From positions 62,973 to 116,016 of the forward strand of contig NW_014040356.1 of assembly GCF_001186125.1 (NCBI RefSeq): DNA of 53,044 nucleotides, in the 5' to 3' direction. The translations under genes were made by a program, and so were the position numbers. The notes beneath the pieces were generated by a model. That model ran no database searches. It saw only the letters and a list, made by a program, of their open reading frames with translations, and was not told the origin of the DNA. Below, piece after piece: positions 40,486-50,999 of the stretch. The DNA comes from Sphaeroforma arctica JP610 (lineage: Eukaryota; Opisthokonta; Ichthyosporea; Ichthyophonida). Positions within the stretch are counted from its first letter, which is position 1. Each line of letters opens with the position of its first letter.

Positions 40486-43215
40486 ATGTGGAAGACATTG
40501 ATTATCAGTGCGTTGATCGCCCTCTGGTTAGAGCCCAGTTGCGCACAGAAGGATACGGACGAGATATCTCTGTATCAAAATCAACACAATCTTAAAAATC
40601 CACCAGTGAAGAAGTACTCTAAAGCTTTCAAGAGTGGCGACAACGTAGGTTTGTATGTTGACATAGAGGGTGAGCAAATACTTTTCCGGCTGGAGGAACA
40701 ACCAATAGCCCCGCTAGACGGAAAAACCTTACAATATACTTATAACTGTTATTCTGAGGCGCACGAAGATATTGATTGTAGTGCAGCGCTTACACGAGGG
40801 GGCGATGTGTGGAGCATGTTTGTGTTTTGGGGAAACGATACATGGATATTTGAAGGAGTTGGAGGAGGAATGTCGATGGTATATAAATCAACAGACATGG
40901 TGGAATCGGACTTCCAGGATCTTGTGGTAGGCATAGAGGATACTGTGGTAGGTCGATCAACATTAAATCGTCGAGAAGCAAACGGCGAAGTAAAAGGAGC
41001 CGGGATAGCGTGGAGTCAGGCACTGAACTTGGCACAGAACGAAGACGGAGGAGAACAGCTCGTTGACGGACCCAATTTTGGCTATTCATCGGTACAAGCT
41101 CATCATTCACGAGACCGCCGTAGCACTTTCAGAACAATGCATCTCCGAATCACATACGACAAAGCTTATTTGACTAAACTAGCCGAAAAACTAAACCTGG
41201 GTACACCAGAAGCCACTATCACACAAGCAGATACGTACACGATGTTGTTGTTGAATCACGTCAACACTATCTTCGTCCCTCAGGTGGGTATCAAGTTCGA
41301 AGTATATTCAGAGTCTCGGGTGCCAAGCAGCAACTGGCCCGATGGAAATTACGGATCTGATGGCAGCACGGAGAGCAATGTGACGCTGAAAAGATTTAAC
41401 GCAGATGTGAACGACAACACTGACGATCTCAATGTCCTATTCTCAGGGTTGTCAATGGGCCTCACTATTGGAAGTGCGTATCTTGGAGGGGCGTGTAGAA
41501 AATCCAGTAACTCCGCTATCGTATCACCGTTGACGCAGAGCACGTATGGTATAGTGTCGTTACTGGCCCACGAGATTGGTCACAATTTTCGCTGCGACCA
41601 TGTTGACTCCCGTTTAGACATCATGTACAGAATTAATTTCGGTTCTAGATATTTCGGCACTGCATGTCGCGCTTCAATCTCACAGCATATCGAAGCCATT
41701 GAGAAAAATGTAAAAAAGCTGTATATGGATACTTGTTTTGAAAAACAGACAGATAGCAATCCGTGCTTCGCAGAGGGGGTGTGCGGACAAGGTCTTTGTA
41801 TCAGGGAGACCGGTACCGATGGCAAAGGGTACAGGTGCAAATGTGAGGACTCTGGGTATGAGGGTGACGATTGTGACGAACTTATCGATAACTGTCACTC
41901 GAATAATTGCCCAAATGAAGCCACTTGCGTTAATTTGTTGAATAGTTACACGTGCGACTGCTCAACTGGATTTTCGGGATTCTATTGCCAGTTTGAGTTA
42001 TGCGATGCTGTCGGCAGTCAGTGTCGTGAAGGAAAATGCACTGATGGAGAAGAGGGCTACACGTGTAACTGTGATGGAACAGGTTTCACAGGTAAAAACT
42101 GCGGGGATGACATCGATGAGTGTGATAAAATCTCATGTGAAAATGGAAGGTGCATTAACCTTGCGGGCTCGTACAAGTGTGAATGTGATAGTGGTTACGA
42201 GATCTCGGGGGGTACTTGTAAAGACATTAATGATTGCGCCGATGATCCGTGTGGTGCAGGAGAGACCGGAAAGTGCATCGATGAAGTGGGTGGTTATAGA
42301 TGTGAATGTTATTCAGGTTACACAGGTAAAAATTGCGATGTAGACATTGATGAGTGTAAGAATGTATCGTGTGGGAATGGAGTATGCAAAGATCGTGTTG
42401 GCTCGTACGAGTGCGAATGTGAAACGGGGTTCGGAGGAATTTTGTGCGATCAGTTTGACTTTTGTGCGGAATCGCCATGTTTAAACGGCGGCGACTGCAC
42501 TTCAAACGACACAGGATACACGTGTAAGTGTGCAGACGGCTACACAGGTACAAGATGCGCCGTGGACATAAACGAATGTCATGATCCGACAACGTGCGTT
42601 AGAGAGAACTTAAAGACCTGTATCGATCAAGTCAATGGTGTTGAGTGTGTTTGTAAACCTGGCTGGGGTGGTGACAGATGTCAAGACAACACATGCGATT
42701 GTGGGGCTGGAGCATGTGACGAGGATCATTTTGGAGAACCTATATGCCGATGTCCTTCAGGATGGAGCGGTGTGAAATGCGAGGCCCCACCCACTATGGA
42801 TGCCACAACAGGGCTTAATGTGTGTGCCGGAGAGCCATGCGGGTCCAATGGTAATTGTCGCACTGTTGATCAGGGAGATGGTAACACCGAGTTTGAGTGC
42901 TCGTGCTTCGGGGGATATACAGGCAAATATTGTGATCTTGCTACATATGATCCGTGTGCTAGTAATCCTTGCAACTTCGCAGGAGATTGCCGTGCATCCA
43001 GTTTCGGCACTTTCTCGTGTACTTGCGTGCCTGGTAGATATGGCGATCTCTGTGAATACGATGTCAACGAGTGTGACCCTGATCCTTGTGTGACAGGAAC
43101 CTGCAGTAATAGGCACAATGGATTTGTGTGTATATGTCCTCCAAATTTTACAGGCGAAACCTGTAATACGTTAGTGCATACATTACAAGAGGGTGGTGCT
43201 TCAGTCATCCCGTAG
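40486..43215 (+). CDS. Secreted M12B-like (ADAM-type) metalloprotease with 12 EGF modules
   Basis: A single-exon gene of 909 codons. The start at 40486 (MWKTLIISALIALWLEPSCA) gives a typical signal peptide, so the protein is secreted. A propeptide follows, ending at a furin-type RDRR (residues 209-212), then a reprolysin-like catalytic domain (about 213-420) with HEIGHNFRCDH at 362-372, whose three His would bind zinc, and a Met-turn (DIMY, Met380). The usual Gly of HExxHxxGxxH is Arg369 here, so activity may be altered. Residues about 424-895 are twelve EGF-like modules of six Cys; several begin DIDEC/DINEC/DVNEC, the calcium-binding form. There is no disintegrin domain and no membrane helix. 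It probably cuts or binds extracellular proteins. The nearest gene is the phospholipase B-like gene, convergent. A fragment copy is at 27771-28118. Confidence 0.88.
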   Translation: MWKTLIISALIALWLEPSCAQKDTDEISLYQNQHNLKNPPVKKYSKAFKSGDNVGLYVDIEGEQILFRLEEQPIAPLDGKTLQYTYNCYSEAHEDIDCSAALTRGGDVWSMFVFWGNDTWIFEGVGGGMSMVYKSTDMVESDFQDLVVGIEDTVVGRSTLNRREANGEVKGAGIAWSQALNLAQNEDGGEQLVDGPNFGYSSVQAHHSRDRRSTFRTMHLRITYDKAYLTKLAEKLNLGTPEATITQADTYTMLLLNHVNTIFVPQVGIKFEVYSESRVPSSNWPDGNYGSDGSTESNVTLKRFNADVNDNTDDLNVLFSGLSMGLTIGSAYLGGACRKSSNSAIVSPLTQSTYGIVSLLAHEIGHNFRCDHVDSRLDIMYRINFGSRYFGTACRASISQHIEAIEKNVKKLYMDTCFEKQTDSNPCFAEGVCGQGLCIRETGTDGKGYRCKCEDSGYEGDDCDELIDNCHSNNCPNEATCVNLLNSYTCDCSTGFSGFYCQFELCDAVGSQCREGKCTDGEEGYTCNCDGTGFTGKNCGDDIDECDKISCENGRCINLAGSYKCECDSGYEISGGTCKDINDCADDPCGAGETGKCIDEVGGYRCECYSGYTGKNCDVDIDECKNVSCGNGVCKDRVGSYECECETGFGGILCDQFDFCAESPCLNGGDCTSNDTGYTCKCADGYTGTRCAVDINECHDPTTCVRENLKTCIDQVNGVECVCKPGWGGDRCQDNTCDCGAGACDEDHFGEPICRCPSGWSGVKCEAPPTMDATTGLNVCAGEPCGSNGNCRTVDQGDGNTEFECSCFGGYTGKYCDLATYDPCASNPCNFAGDCRASSFGTFSCTCVPGRYGDLCEYDVNECDPDPCVTGTCSNRHNGFVCICPPNFTGETCNTLVHTLQEGGASVIP

Positions 43216-43279
43216 TAGTCGCTAGTGGAACATCTGAGCAGCAAGTAATATGACAAAGAACTCGTGCTTTAGGAAGTAG

Positions 43280-43285
43280 AATAAA
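43280..43285 (+). terminator. Polyadenylation signal of the metalloprotease gene
   Basis: AATAAA 65 bases after the stop codon, the canonical signal at a suitable distance on the coding strand. Confidence 0.6.
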
Positions 43286-43439
43286 GGACATGAAACACGA
43301 TGCAAGAATGCTAATTCCAACACGATCTATAATTTCTTGTTGGCCGTACTTTGAGCCATTCAAGTGAATCGACATATTCCGAAGTTTATGTGTGAATATG
43401 AATATAGCCCAAAATGATTGGATATGCATCATAATATAT

Positions 43440-43560
43440 TATAGCCAGTATCGCACTCTAAGATAAATGAACCCAGTATCACTCTATAAGATATATGAAC
43501 CCAGTATCACTCTAAGATATATATGAACCCAGTATCACTCTAAGATATATGAACCGATAT
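43440..43560 (+). repeat. About 29-base tandem repeat
   Basis: Four copies of ATGAACCCAGTATCACTCTAAGATAT-like units, slightly diverged, in the spacer between the two convergent host genes. The rest of 43286-44113 holds TA microsatellites (43820-43845, 44005-44025) and no gene. Confidence 0.85.
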
Positions 43561-44113
43561 GCATAATAATTTGTAATACCAAGAAATATATCAAAAACAG
43601 CTACTTGAGACTGTACTCTCCTCCAGTACCACTTGACCAACAAATTGAAATTCGATACACAGCTGATATGTGTGGAGGTCAGGTCGTATAGTTTCACTAT
43701 TTTATTGGCTTTTGCATACATTCTAATTCAGATAGATTTACCTACGTGACTGGAGTGTGCACACTGTATTCACACGGATGCTCATGCGGACATGTGTATG
43801 TCTGCATGCATCATTGTGCGTATATATATATATATATATATACAACTACACGCACCATAGCATGTACATGCTCTAAATTACTCGTGCCTTGCTCATACTA
43901 TGGACAGCGCAAGCATTCCATTAGTAGACAAATACAGGTGAGGCGAAACAATACACCTTACATCTGCACCTTATCTAATTTCCACCTCATTTTCTTCTGT
44001 TCGATATATATATATATATACATACATAAATATATGAATTTATACTCATATATACGTTAGCTTCAATATATATATGCTAGCTAAAGTAACTTCCCACTTT
44101 ACTCCGCTCCCTG

Positions 44114-47100
44114 CTACGGAAACGGCTGGAACTCAACCCAGTCGAAATCGAAGACATCTGGTTGACCCATGTGTGTGATATTCTCATAGGCTTTCCATGT
44201 AAACACGGGCTGTTGGTCGCTTGTAGGTCCGTTGACAGCCCAGAATTTCATATCCCGTCCCATGGCGATGTTCGTGACCTTCGCGTCGATTGCTCCGTCG
44301 AGTTGAAACTTTTCCCCTTTGGCCAAATCCCAACGCCCGGCGACAGCATTGCCTGTTTACATAATCAGGGTTATAGATATTTCCTTAATCAGGGTTATGG
44401 ATATGATGAGCTACGGGGGCAGTGGAGAGGCAGCAGGATATTGAGCGAGCTTCCCTTCCGACTCAGTTGTGTCGTTGAGTGTTGTCAATGCAATGCCTCG
44501 TGCATTCGTAGCGTAAGTATGCAAAAACCTACAAACCCTAAAACAGTGTAACACCCATGCTACAAGACAAACCAATGCAACACCCACCCATGTTACATGA
44601 CAAACCAATGCAACACCCATATTACAAGACAATAAATCGGCACGTCCCTACCTGGTTGGCCCAGTGACAGCGGATCGTTCTCGTAGTCGTTGTACCGCAG
44701 CATGCGCTTCATCGAGTCCATATCCGTCACCGACGACTGCTGCTGTCTGAAGATGTTTGCGCGTGGGCACTTCTCGTGTGACCACTCGTCGCCCCCTTTC
44801 TCGTACTTGTCGCTCCATCCGCTCTTTTCGTAGATCTCGGGGAAGTACGGTACATTGTATGAGGCCCAGTAGCCATCTTCGTTGAGTTGCTGTGATACAA
44901 AGACCAGACAGACCCTTTCAGTGAGACGACAGGCTTCTTGCAATAGGCTGGGTAAATGTGTTTGTGTGGTGTGTCGTGCAACAGATGGGGTGTGAAAGAG
45001 TTGACCAGTGGAGGGGTTGCTATAGAAACACAACACCGACATCTGGGCGAACAAATGCACAGCGCTGATGCAATACGTTCACGGGAGAAGACGCACACAA
45101 GTACAACCCCACATATCCACAATATTATAATACAAGGATATGTGCATATATATATATATATATATGTATTCGCGTACATACCATAGTGGCATGACGCATA
45201 TCAAATTCCTTGTAGACCATGATAACGAGCGCAGAAAAAAAAAGTGTGGCGTCTGTGTCCAAGTATCCATATACCAAACCACGCACATATGCTCATCCAT
45301 TCGCGTTCCTATACCCAACACACCTGGGTCATATCTTGGTATCGGATGATGCCTGGCAACTGCTCGAGGACATAGAATGACTTAGGCGGCAGGTCCTGGC
45401 CCGCAGTGAACTGATTGAGATCGAGTACCATCCACTGACTGTCGTACGTGCCTGAGTTGTGGATTCCTGCAGCAAGTGCGTGAAAACAAAGCACGTGTGA
45501 GGTACTGACATGTTGTGTAAACAGTGTCGTTATATGGGGGTGTTGGAGTGTTCTATAGGTATAATGGCGAGTACAGATACCTGCATATGTACTAGTTGTA
45601 TATGTATAAGTTTGTGTGCGCTTTACGATGGCATAACAGAAAGTTGCACGGCGGAGTTATAAGATAAACTACGAAACACCACTGTACACCCCACATGGCA
45701 CTACAACTTATAGAAAGTACACAAACACTCACTCAAAAATAAATATATACAGAGACTCACTCACACATACATGTATACAGACACTCACACTTACACACAT
45801 ATATATAACCACTCACTCTCGCACAAACATATACAACCACTCACTCACACACACAAATTTACAACCACTCACTCACACACACACATATACAACCACACAC
45901 TCACACACACAAGTATACAACCTTTCACATTCACACACAAGTATACAACCACACACACATACACACATACAACCACTCACTCACACACACACATATACAA
46001 CCACACACACACACAAGTATACAACCACTCACTCACTCACATTTACAACCATTCACTCACACACATATACAACCGCTCACCCACACACACATATATACAA
46101 CCACTCACATACACATATATACAACCACTCACATACACAAGTATACAACCACTCACTCACACACACATTTACAACCACTCACACACACATATATACAACC
46201 ACTCACATACACAAGTATACAACCACTCACTCACACACACATTTACAACCACTCACACACACACATATATACAACCACTCACTCACGCACACACATATAC
46301 ACAACCGCTCACTCACACACACACATATACAACCACTCACTCACACATATACAACCACTCTCTCACACACACAAGTATACAACCACTCACTCACACACAC
46401 ATTTACAGCCACTCACTCTCGCACAAACATATACAACCACTCACTCTCTCACACACACACATACCAAAGATCTCAGACCACTCCTCAGGGTCTTCAGCCA
46501 AGAGATTGGCCACAGTACCTCTGATCCAACACGGGACGGACTTGTGGGTGATGGTGTGTGTCAGTGCGTCATTGTAGTTGTTGTTGGTTGTCTCCATCAC
46601 AAGCAGGCCCGCCGTGGTTAGGTAGAAGTCATCCAGCGACCACAAGAACCCTGATGTGTAGTATAAAATACACATAAATATACATACACACACATATATA
46701 TATGTATATATATACATACACACATACATACATATGTATGTGTATCACAAGTACCGGGACGCTAGACGACTGTCAGTTGTCTGTGTACAGGTCGACTGTC
46801 CTATCAGGAGGACGCCCCCATGAAACCAGCGATGACACGCATCTCATAGCAACAGGTGACTGTGTTGTTAGTGATGCATATACGTGCCAATTCTATATAC
46901 ACTGATTGTAGCTTACAAATGCCTCGTCTACGCCTCAACCAGCTATGGAGTCAGACCTTACCAGCTGTACAATATATAAATAAGCTGCAACATGTATGAC
47001 TAAGGTGTAACATGCATACGTATAATTAAGCTGTAACATGCATAATTAAGCTGCCATGTATAACTAAGGTGTAACATGTATAATTAAGCTGTGTCATGAA

Positions 47101-49423
47101 TAATTAAGCTGTAACCTATTTAATTCAATTGTACTATATACAGCCAAGCCAGAACACATACGATCAAACTGATATGGAAGTGGTGCATACAACTATAAAA
47201 TAGTAGTGGTTGATACCCTGACAGTAGACCATATAACTACAGTGACTTACCGGGCGTAGAGCTGAACGAGATGGCATTGCGTTGCACCTCACACTCGCCT
47301 CTGGCTATCGACTCAGGACTGCACTGTAACCGGAAGTCGTACGTTTTCAATTGCCGTACCATCAGCTGGTAATGGTCCCAGGTTGCGTGGCCCATGAATA
47401 TATCCGACTGTGTGTAGGGGCGTTGTTGTACTGGGTTAGCTATTGTAGGATTGCGTTTCATGTGTAATGAGTTGTCGGTTTGAAAACGTAATTGGTTTCA
47501 AACACAATTAGAACACTGATACTTTCAATGCGATGTGGTAATTACACAGTGTAGAGATGAGGGTTTTAGGGTTGAGTCTATAGAAAAGTCTACATATTCA
47601 TAACGAAACAACATTCTAGTACTATAACCCGCACAAGAAGAAGAGTTCCAACCGAAACACTACATACAATCACAAACCGTCCTCCGATAGCATATATATA
47701 TACACACACACACATATATATATCTATACATAAAGCATATCTCCAACACAGTACACAATCACCCACCTTGTCTGGAAGCACCTTGAACAGTGCACTACAT
47801 CGATCGTTCTTGCGCTGCTCCTCCTGTCCGCTCTCCCATTCGTTCTGTTCCTGCTCAGCCTTCTCCTTCCTGCTTTCTTCGGTGTACATGGGCACCAAAG
47901 TCTCTAGATCACCGTCGGCGCTCAGCATGTAGATATCCACCTTGCTATTACGGGCATATAGGACGAGGAGAAAGTTAAGCTAAGAACATACAAGGATATC
48001 GTTGTATGTGAACTATAGCACCACTTGTATGCTTATATGTGTGTGTATGTATGTAACAGCGCAGTAAAAGGTCAAGCTAAGAACATACCGGAATAACATT
48101 TGTATGTGGACTATGGTATCACTTGTATGCGTATATGTGTGAGTGTGTATGTAACAGCGCAGTAAATTGTGCATTTTCCTAGACATGCGTATGCTCATGT
48201 ATAACATATATATATATATATTATTATTTTTCCATATATAAATATTCATAGCCATGTGTATACTCACCTACAACACACTCTCTCCCACACACACTCAGGC
48301 TATGACTCACGTTAGTTCCCTTGCGGCATCTGCATGGTCTTGATAGCCCATGACCAAGCCATCTAGCTGATCGATGGTGTTGTTGACACCAGCCCAGAAA
48401 GCTCGTTCTCGCTGTGTCCAGTGATCGAGGTCGTGTTCCGCATTGTAGCCTTAAGTGGACAAGGCATCAGAGTGCATGAGTGTTGTGTCGGGTGTTATAA
48501 CTGAGTGTATATGCATGTATGTCATCGGAACCAACCGAAGTTTTATGGAGAACATATCACACGGGTATACTACTGCCAGTAATAGTGACATTTGAACACG
48601 TGCAGTGTGCACTTTCGCTGTACACACTCTGATACTAAACCATTTGTAGCTACTTGAACCATAACTGCGCACAGGAAGTCGAAGCAAACTAATTCACCAC
48701 AGTGTGACTAATACCCGACTTTGATATATTAATTACCTCAATAAATATACACCTGCCCCCACACAAAATAAAACAAGTTTACAGCTGTATCCCAGAACTT
48801 ACGGGTCCATTCGATGTTGTCGGCGATCCACTCTTGCAGGCCAATGGGGATAAGCCCTCCATCGAACCAATCAGCACGCATGTTTACCCATGACGAGTAT
48901 ATGCTCTGCCACGTTAACATACCCTCGAGATAGCCTGCGATGAAAACAGGCGAATGTATATATAACACGATGAGAAACGAAGAGTATTGACTAAAGTTTG
49001 TAGTTTGTTTGGATGTGAACATGTCGAGGTCTTGCAGATACGGTCGCATCGCTCGACGGGGCGAGGGCATGACACACACACCTTTATCACAAGTAGCTGT
49101 GTATGCTGTAGGGTAGAACATAAAATATAGCTGACACGCGGTGTACAAACACCCATTGCAGCCACTGAAATGCGCGCGCGCACTTCATACTAAGGCGGCA
49201 ACAGTAGATACATTTTTTCATGTATATGTATATATATGTATTTTGTTTGGGTCATGTGGTTGAGTACATGGATATTACACTGTGAATTGTAGTGTTGTTA
49301 TGTGCGGCACTCCCACCCATTCGCAGATGATTGCTGTCGAGACATCGGCACATACACCTGACCACATCACAAAACAGCTGGCCAATGGTCCCAGATACTA
49401 TCCAACGTTGTTTGGTTTGATAC

Positions 49424-49456
<33 letters not shown>

Positions 49457-50933
49457 TCCATTCGCACATAGAAGCTGTTGTGACAACGGCGCATACCACT
49501 GATCACATCATAGAAAATGGTCCCAAATACTTTTTAACGTTGTTTTGAATACACACACACATACACATATATGCATATATATATATATCAATCCCACCCA
49601 TTCGAACATAGATGCTGTTGAGACATCCGCACACACCACTAAATACATGAAACAATTAGACAATGGTACCAGATACTATCCAACGTTGTTTGAGAGAATT
49701 CGTGTCCTATCAATGTACGACCGGCACTATGCCACACTCACATGATACAGAAACGTAGGTGGTGAATTACACCCTACCGTAACCATGCAGGCATACATCT
49801 CACACATACGCACACACACAACTTGATAAAGTGGCAACATACCTGCGGCGAACAGAGCGCTCTCCACATTCTCCTTCTCTGACGTGGTGACCCATAATTT
49901 GTCCCATCCCGTTGTGTTGTACTCATTTTTGAACGACGCTGCTGCCGCTGCGCCCTTGTCCGTCTGAACAAACCAAAATGAAACACGGTCAACGTCAATG
50001 CATTAATAGAGTATCGATCTTATTCGCATCACGTAATACATGCGGAAGACAAACGCTTCGTTGGCATAAAATATGTTATAGTGTCACTTAACAGTGACAC
50101 AGACGAGTGCAGAATGTCATGGATTGTACACTATATGAAGGGATTGGTAACTATGAGTTGCGGTATCGTCTCTGTAGGTTGCAGATTTTTTTCTTCTTCA
50201 GATGTGTTTACATGCATCAGATTTCAGTACGATAGTTTTGGTTGGCGAGAAATAGTAGAGTGGTACATGCCTGGATACAATAAAATCTCAAGCAGCAAAC
50301 ATATTATTCGAATTCAATCCGGGCACCTCTGATACATGTTCCCGTACTGGACAAGGCTATACCAATCTTAAGATCACCATATCATACAAAGATGATGTGA
50401 AGCCAATACACCGACGTTACACGGACGATACACAGACTATGTGCAGGTCGGAATCGACCACCACTAGGTATGGGAAGTTTGGGGTTCTCATCGGAAGGAC
50501 ACTAGCTGATGGTACCGCGTGCTGAAAGTATGATTCAGTATATATTACACGTACTACATATCAATAACTGAACATCCAGTGAACCTGGTATGAAACTTAA
50601 GACAGCCACAATACATCCTCCCTTTGCGCGACACGAATAAGCAACAGATTCACATGAACAGAACCACTCACAAACAGTAATTGACATACACACACGCTAG
50701 CTGAACTGAACACCTACCAAGGCTTCCTGGGCGGTGGCGTGTACGAACACCTTCGGCGATTCGTTTTTCGAGGTCACATGCGCAGATAAGTGTGTCAGAC
50801 TGTCTTGTGGGAGGATATTAATATCGGAGTGCTCGTCTATAGCCATGTGTGTGAGCTTGACGGGGTTTGCACCGACTAGATGGAGGCCACCACAGGCCGA
50901 GAGCCAAACGGCAGTTTTAAGTACACTATGCAT
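44114..50933 (-). CDS. Phospholipase B-like protein (PLBD family), ten exons
   Basis: Exons (5' to 3' on the minus strand): 50933-50718, 49963-49843, 48934-48803, 48449-48311, 47944-47767, 47407-47251, 46650-46465, 45466-45324, 44889-44652, 44352-44114. All introns are GT-AG, phases join, and the total of 1749 bases gives 582 residues, close to animal PLBD1/2. An N-terminal hydrophobic signal (LKTAVWLSACGGLHLVGA) implies lysosomal or secreted location. The family is an Ntn-hydrolase that self-cleaves before a Cys; here Cys252 in CSALFKVLPDK, at nearly the position of human PLBD2 Cys249. Other family motifs: GHATWDHYQLM, GTYDSQWMVLDLNQF, LEQLPGII, NIFRQQQSSVTDMDSM, MLRYNDYENDPLS and the C-terminal HMGQPDVFDFDWV. 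It likely removes fatty acyl chains from phospholipids or N-acyl lipids. Looks intact. Confidence 0.92.
44353..44651 (-). repeat. Short repeats in intron 9
   Basis: About three copies of a CAACACCCATRTTACAAGACAAACCAATG unit (44545-44635) and a doubled AATCAGGGTTATRGATAT (about 44363-44405). Intronic; no coding role. Confidence 0.6.
45720..46460. repeat. Minisatellite in intron 7 of the phospholipase B-like gene
   Basis: About 740 bases of ACAACCACTCACTCACACACACATATAT-type units of 18-30 bases, more than twenty copies with variation in the CA and AT parts. The plus strand stays open as a Thr/His/Tyr-rich frame only because of the repeat. A shorter version sits in the pseudo-copy at 27226-27460. 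The intron is unusually long (46464-45467) because of it. Confidence 0.92.
46965..47125. repeat. AATTAAGCTGTAACATG repeats in intron 6
   Basis: About seven degenerate copies of a 20-24-base TAATTAAGCTGTAACATGYA unit. Intronic, no coding role. Confidence 0.8.
47960..48170. repeat. About 100-base tandem duplication in intron 4
   Basis: Two copies share AAGCTAAGAACATAC, CACTTGTATGC and GTAACAGCGCAGTAAA, with microsatellite differences between. Next to it is a TA microsatellite (48205-48220). Confidence 0.8.
49300..49705. repeat. Three tandem units of about 150 bases in intron 2
   Basis: Each unit has CCCATTCG, GCTGTTGAGACATC-like sequence, CCACATCA, AATGGTCCCAGATACTATCC-like sequence and AACGTTGTTTG, then a CA/TA microsatellite linker. 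They are moderately diverged. Short ORFs here (49282-49745) just follow the repeat. Confidence 0.85.
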
Positions 50934-50959
50934 AATGTATATACGATTATATCTATATG

Positions 50960-50998
50960 TTCGTGTGTGTGTGTGTGTGTGTGTGTGTGAGTGAGTGA
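50960..50998. repeat. GT microsatellite just upstream of the phospholipase B-like start
   Basis: A GT/GAGT run (CA on the coding strand) directly upstream of the start codon of the phospholipase B-like gene, within its probable promoter or leader. A/T-rich TATA-like sequence lies between it and the ATG. Confidence 0.8.
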
Positions 50999-50999
50999 G

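Noticed and set aside
42227-43256. Antisense ORFs (119-128 codons) opposite the EGF region
   Set aside because: Shadows of the Cys-rich EGF codons. No motif and no independent support.
45771-46577. 268-codon plus-strand ORF rich in Thr, His, Tyr and Asn
   Set aside because: It is the translation of the intron 7 minisatellite, which happens to have no stop in that frame. It runs antisense to the phospholipase B-like gene and past the exon 7 border.
49282-49745. Short ORFs rich in His and Thr in intron 2
   Set aside because: They follow the 150-base intronic repeats and contain microsatellite-encoded His/Thr runs. Splice borders place this in an intron.
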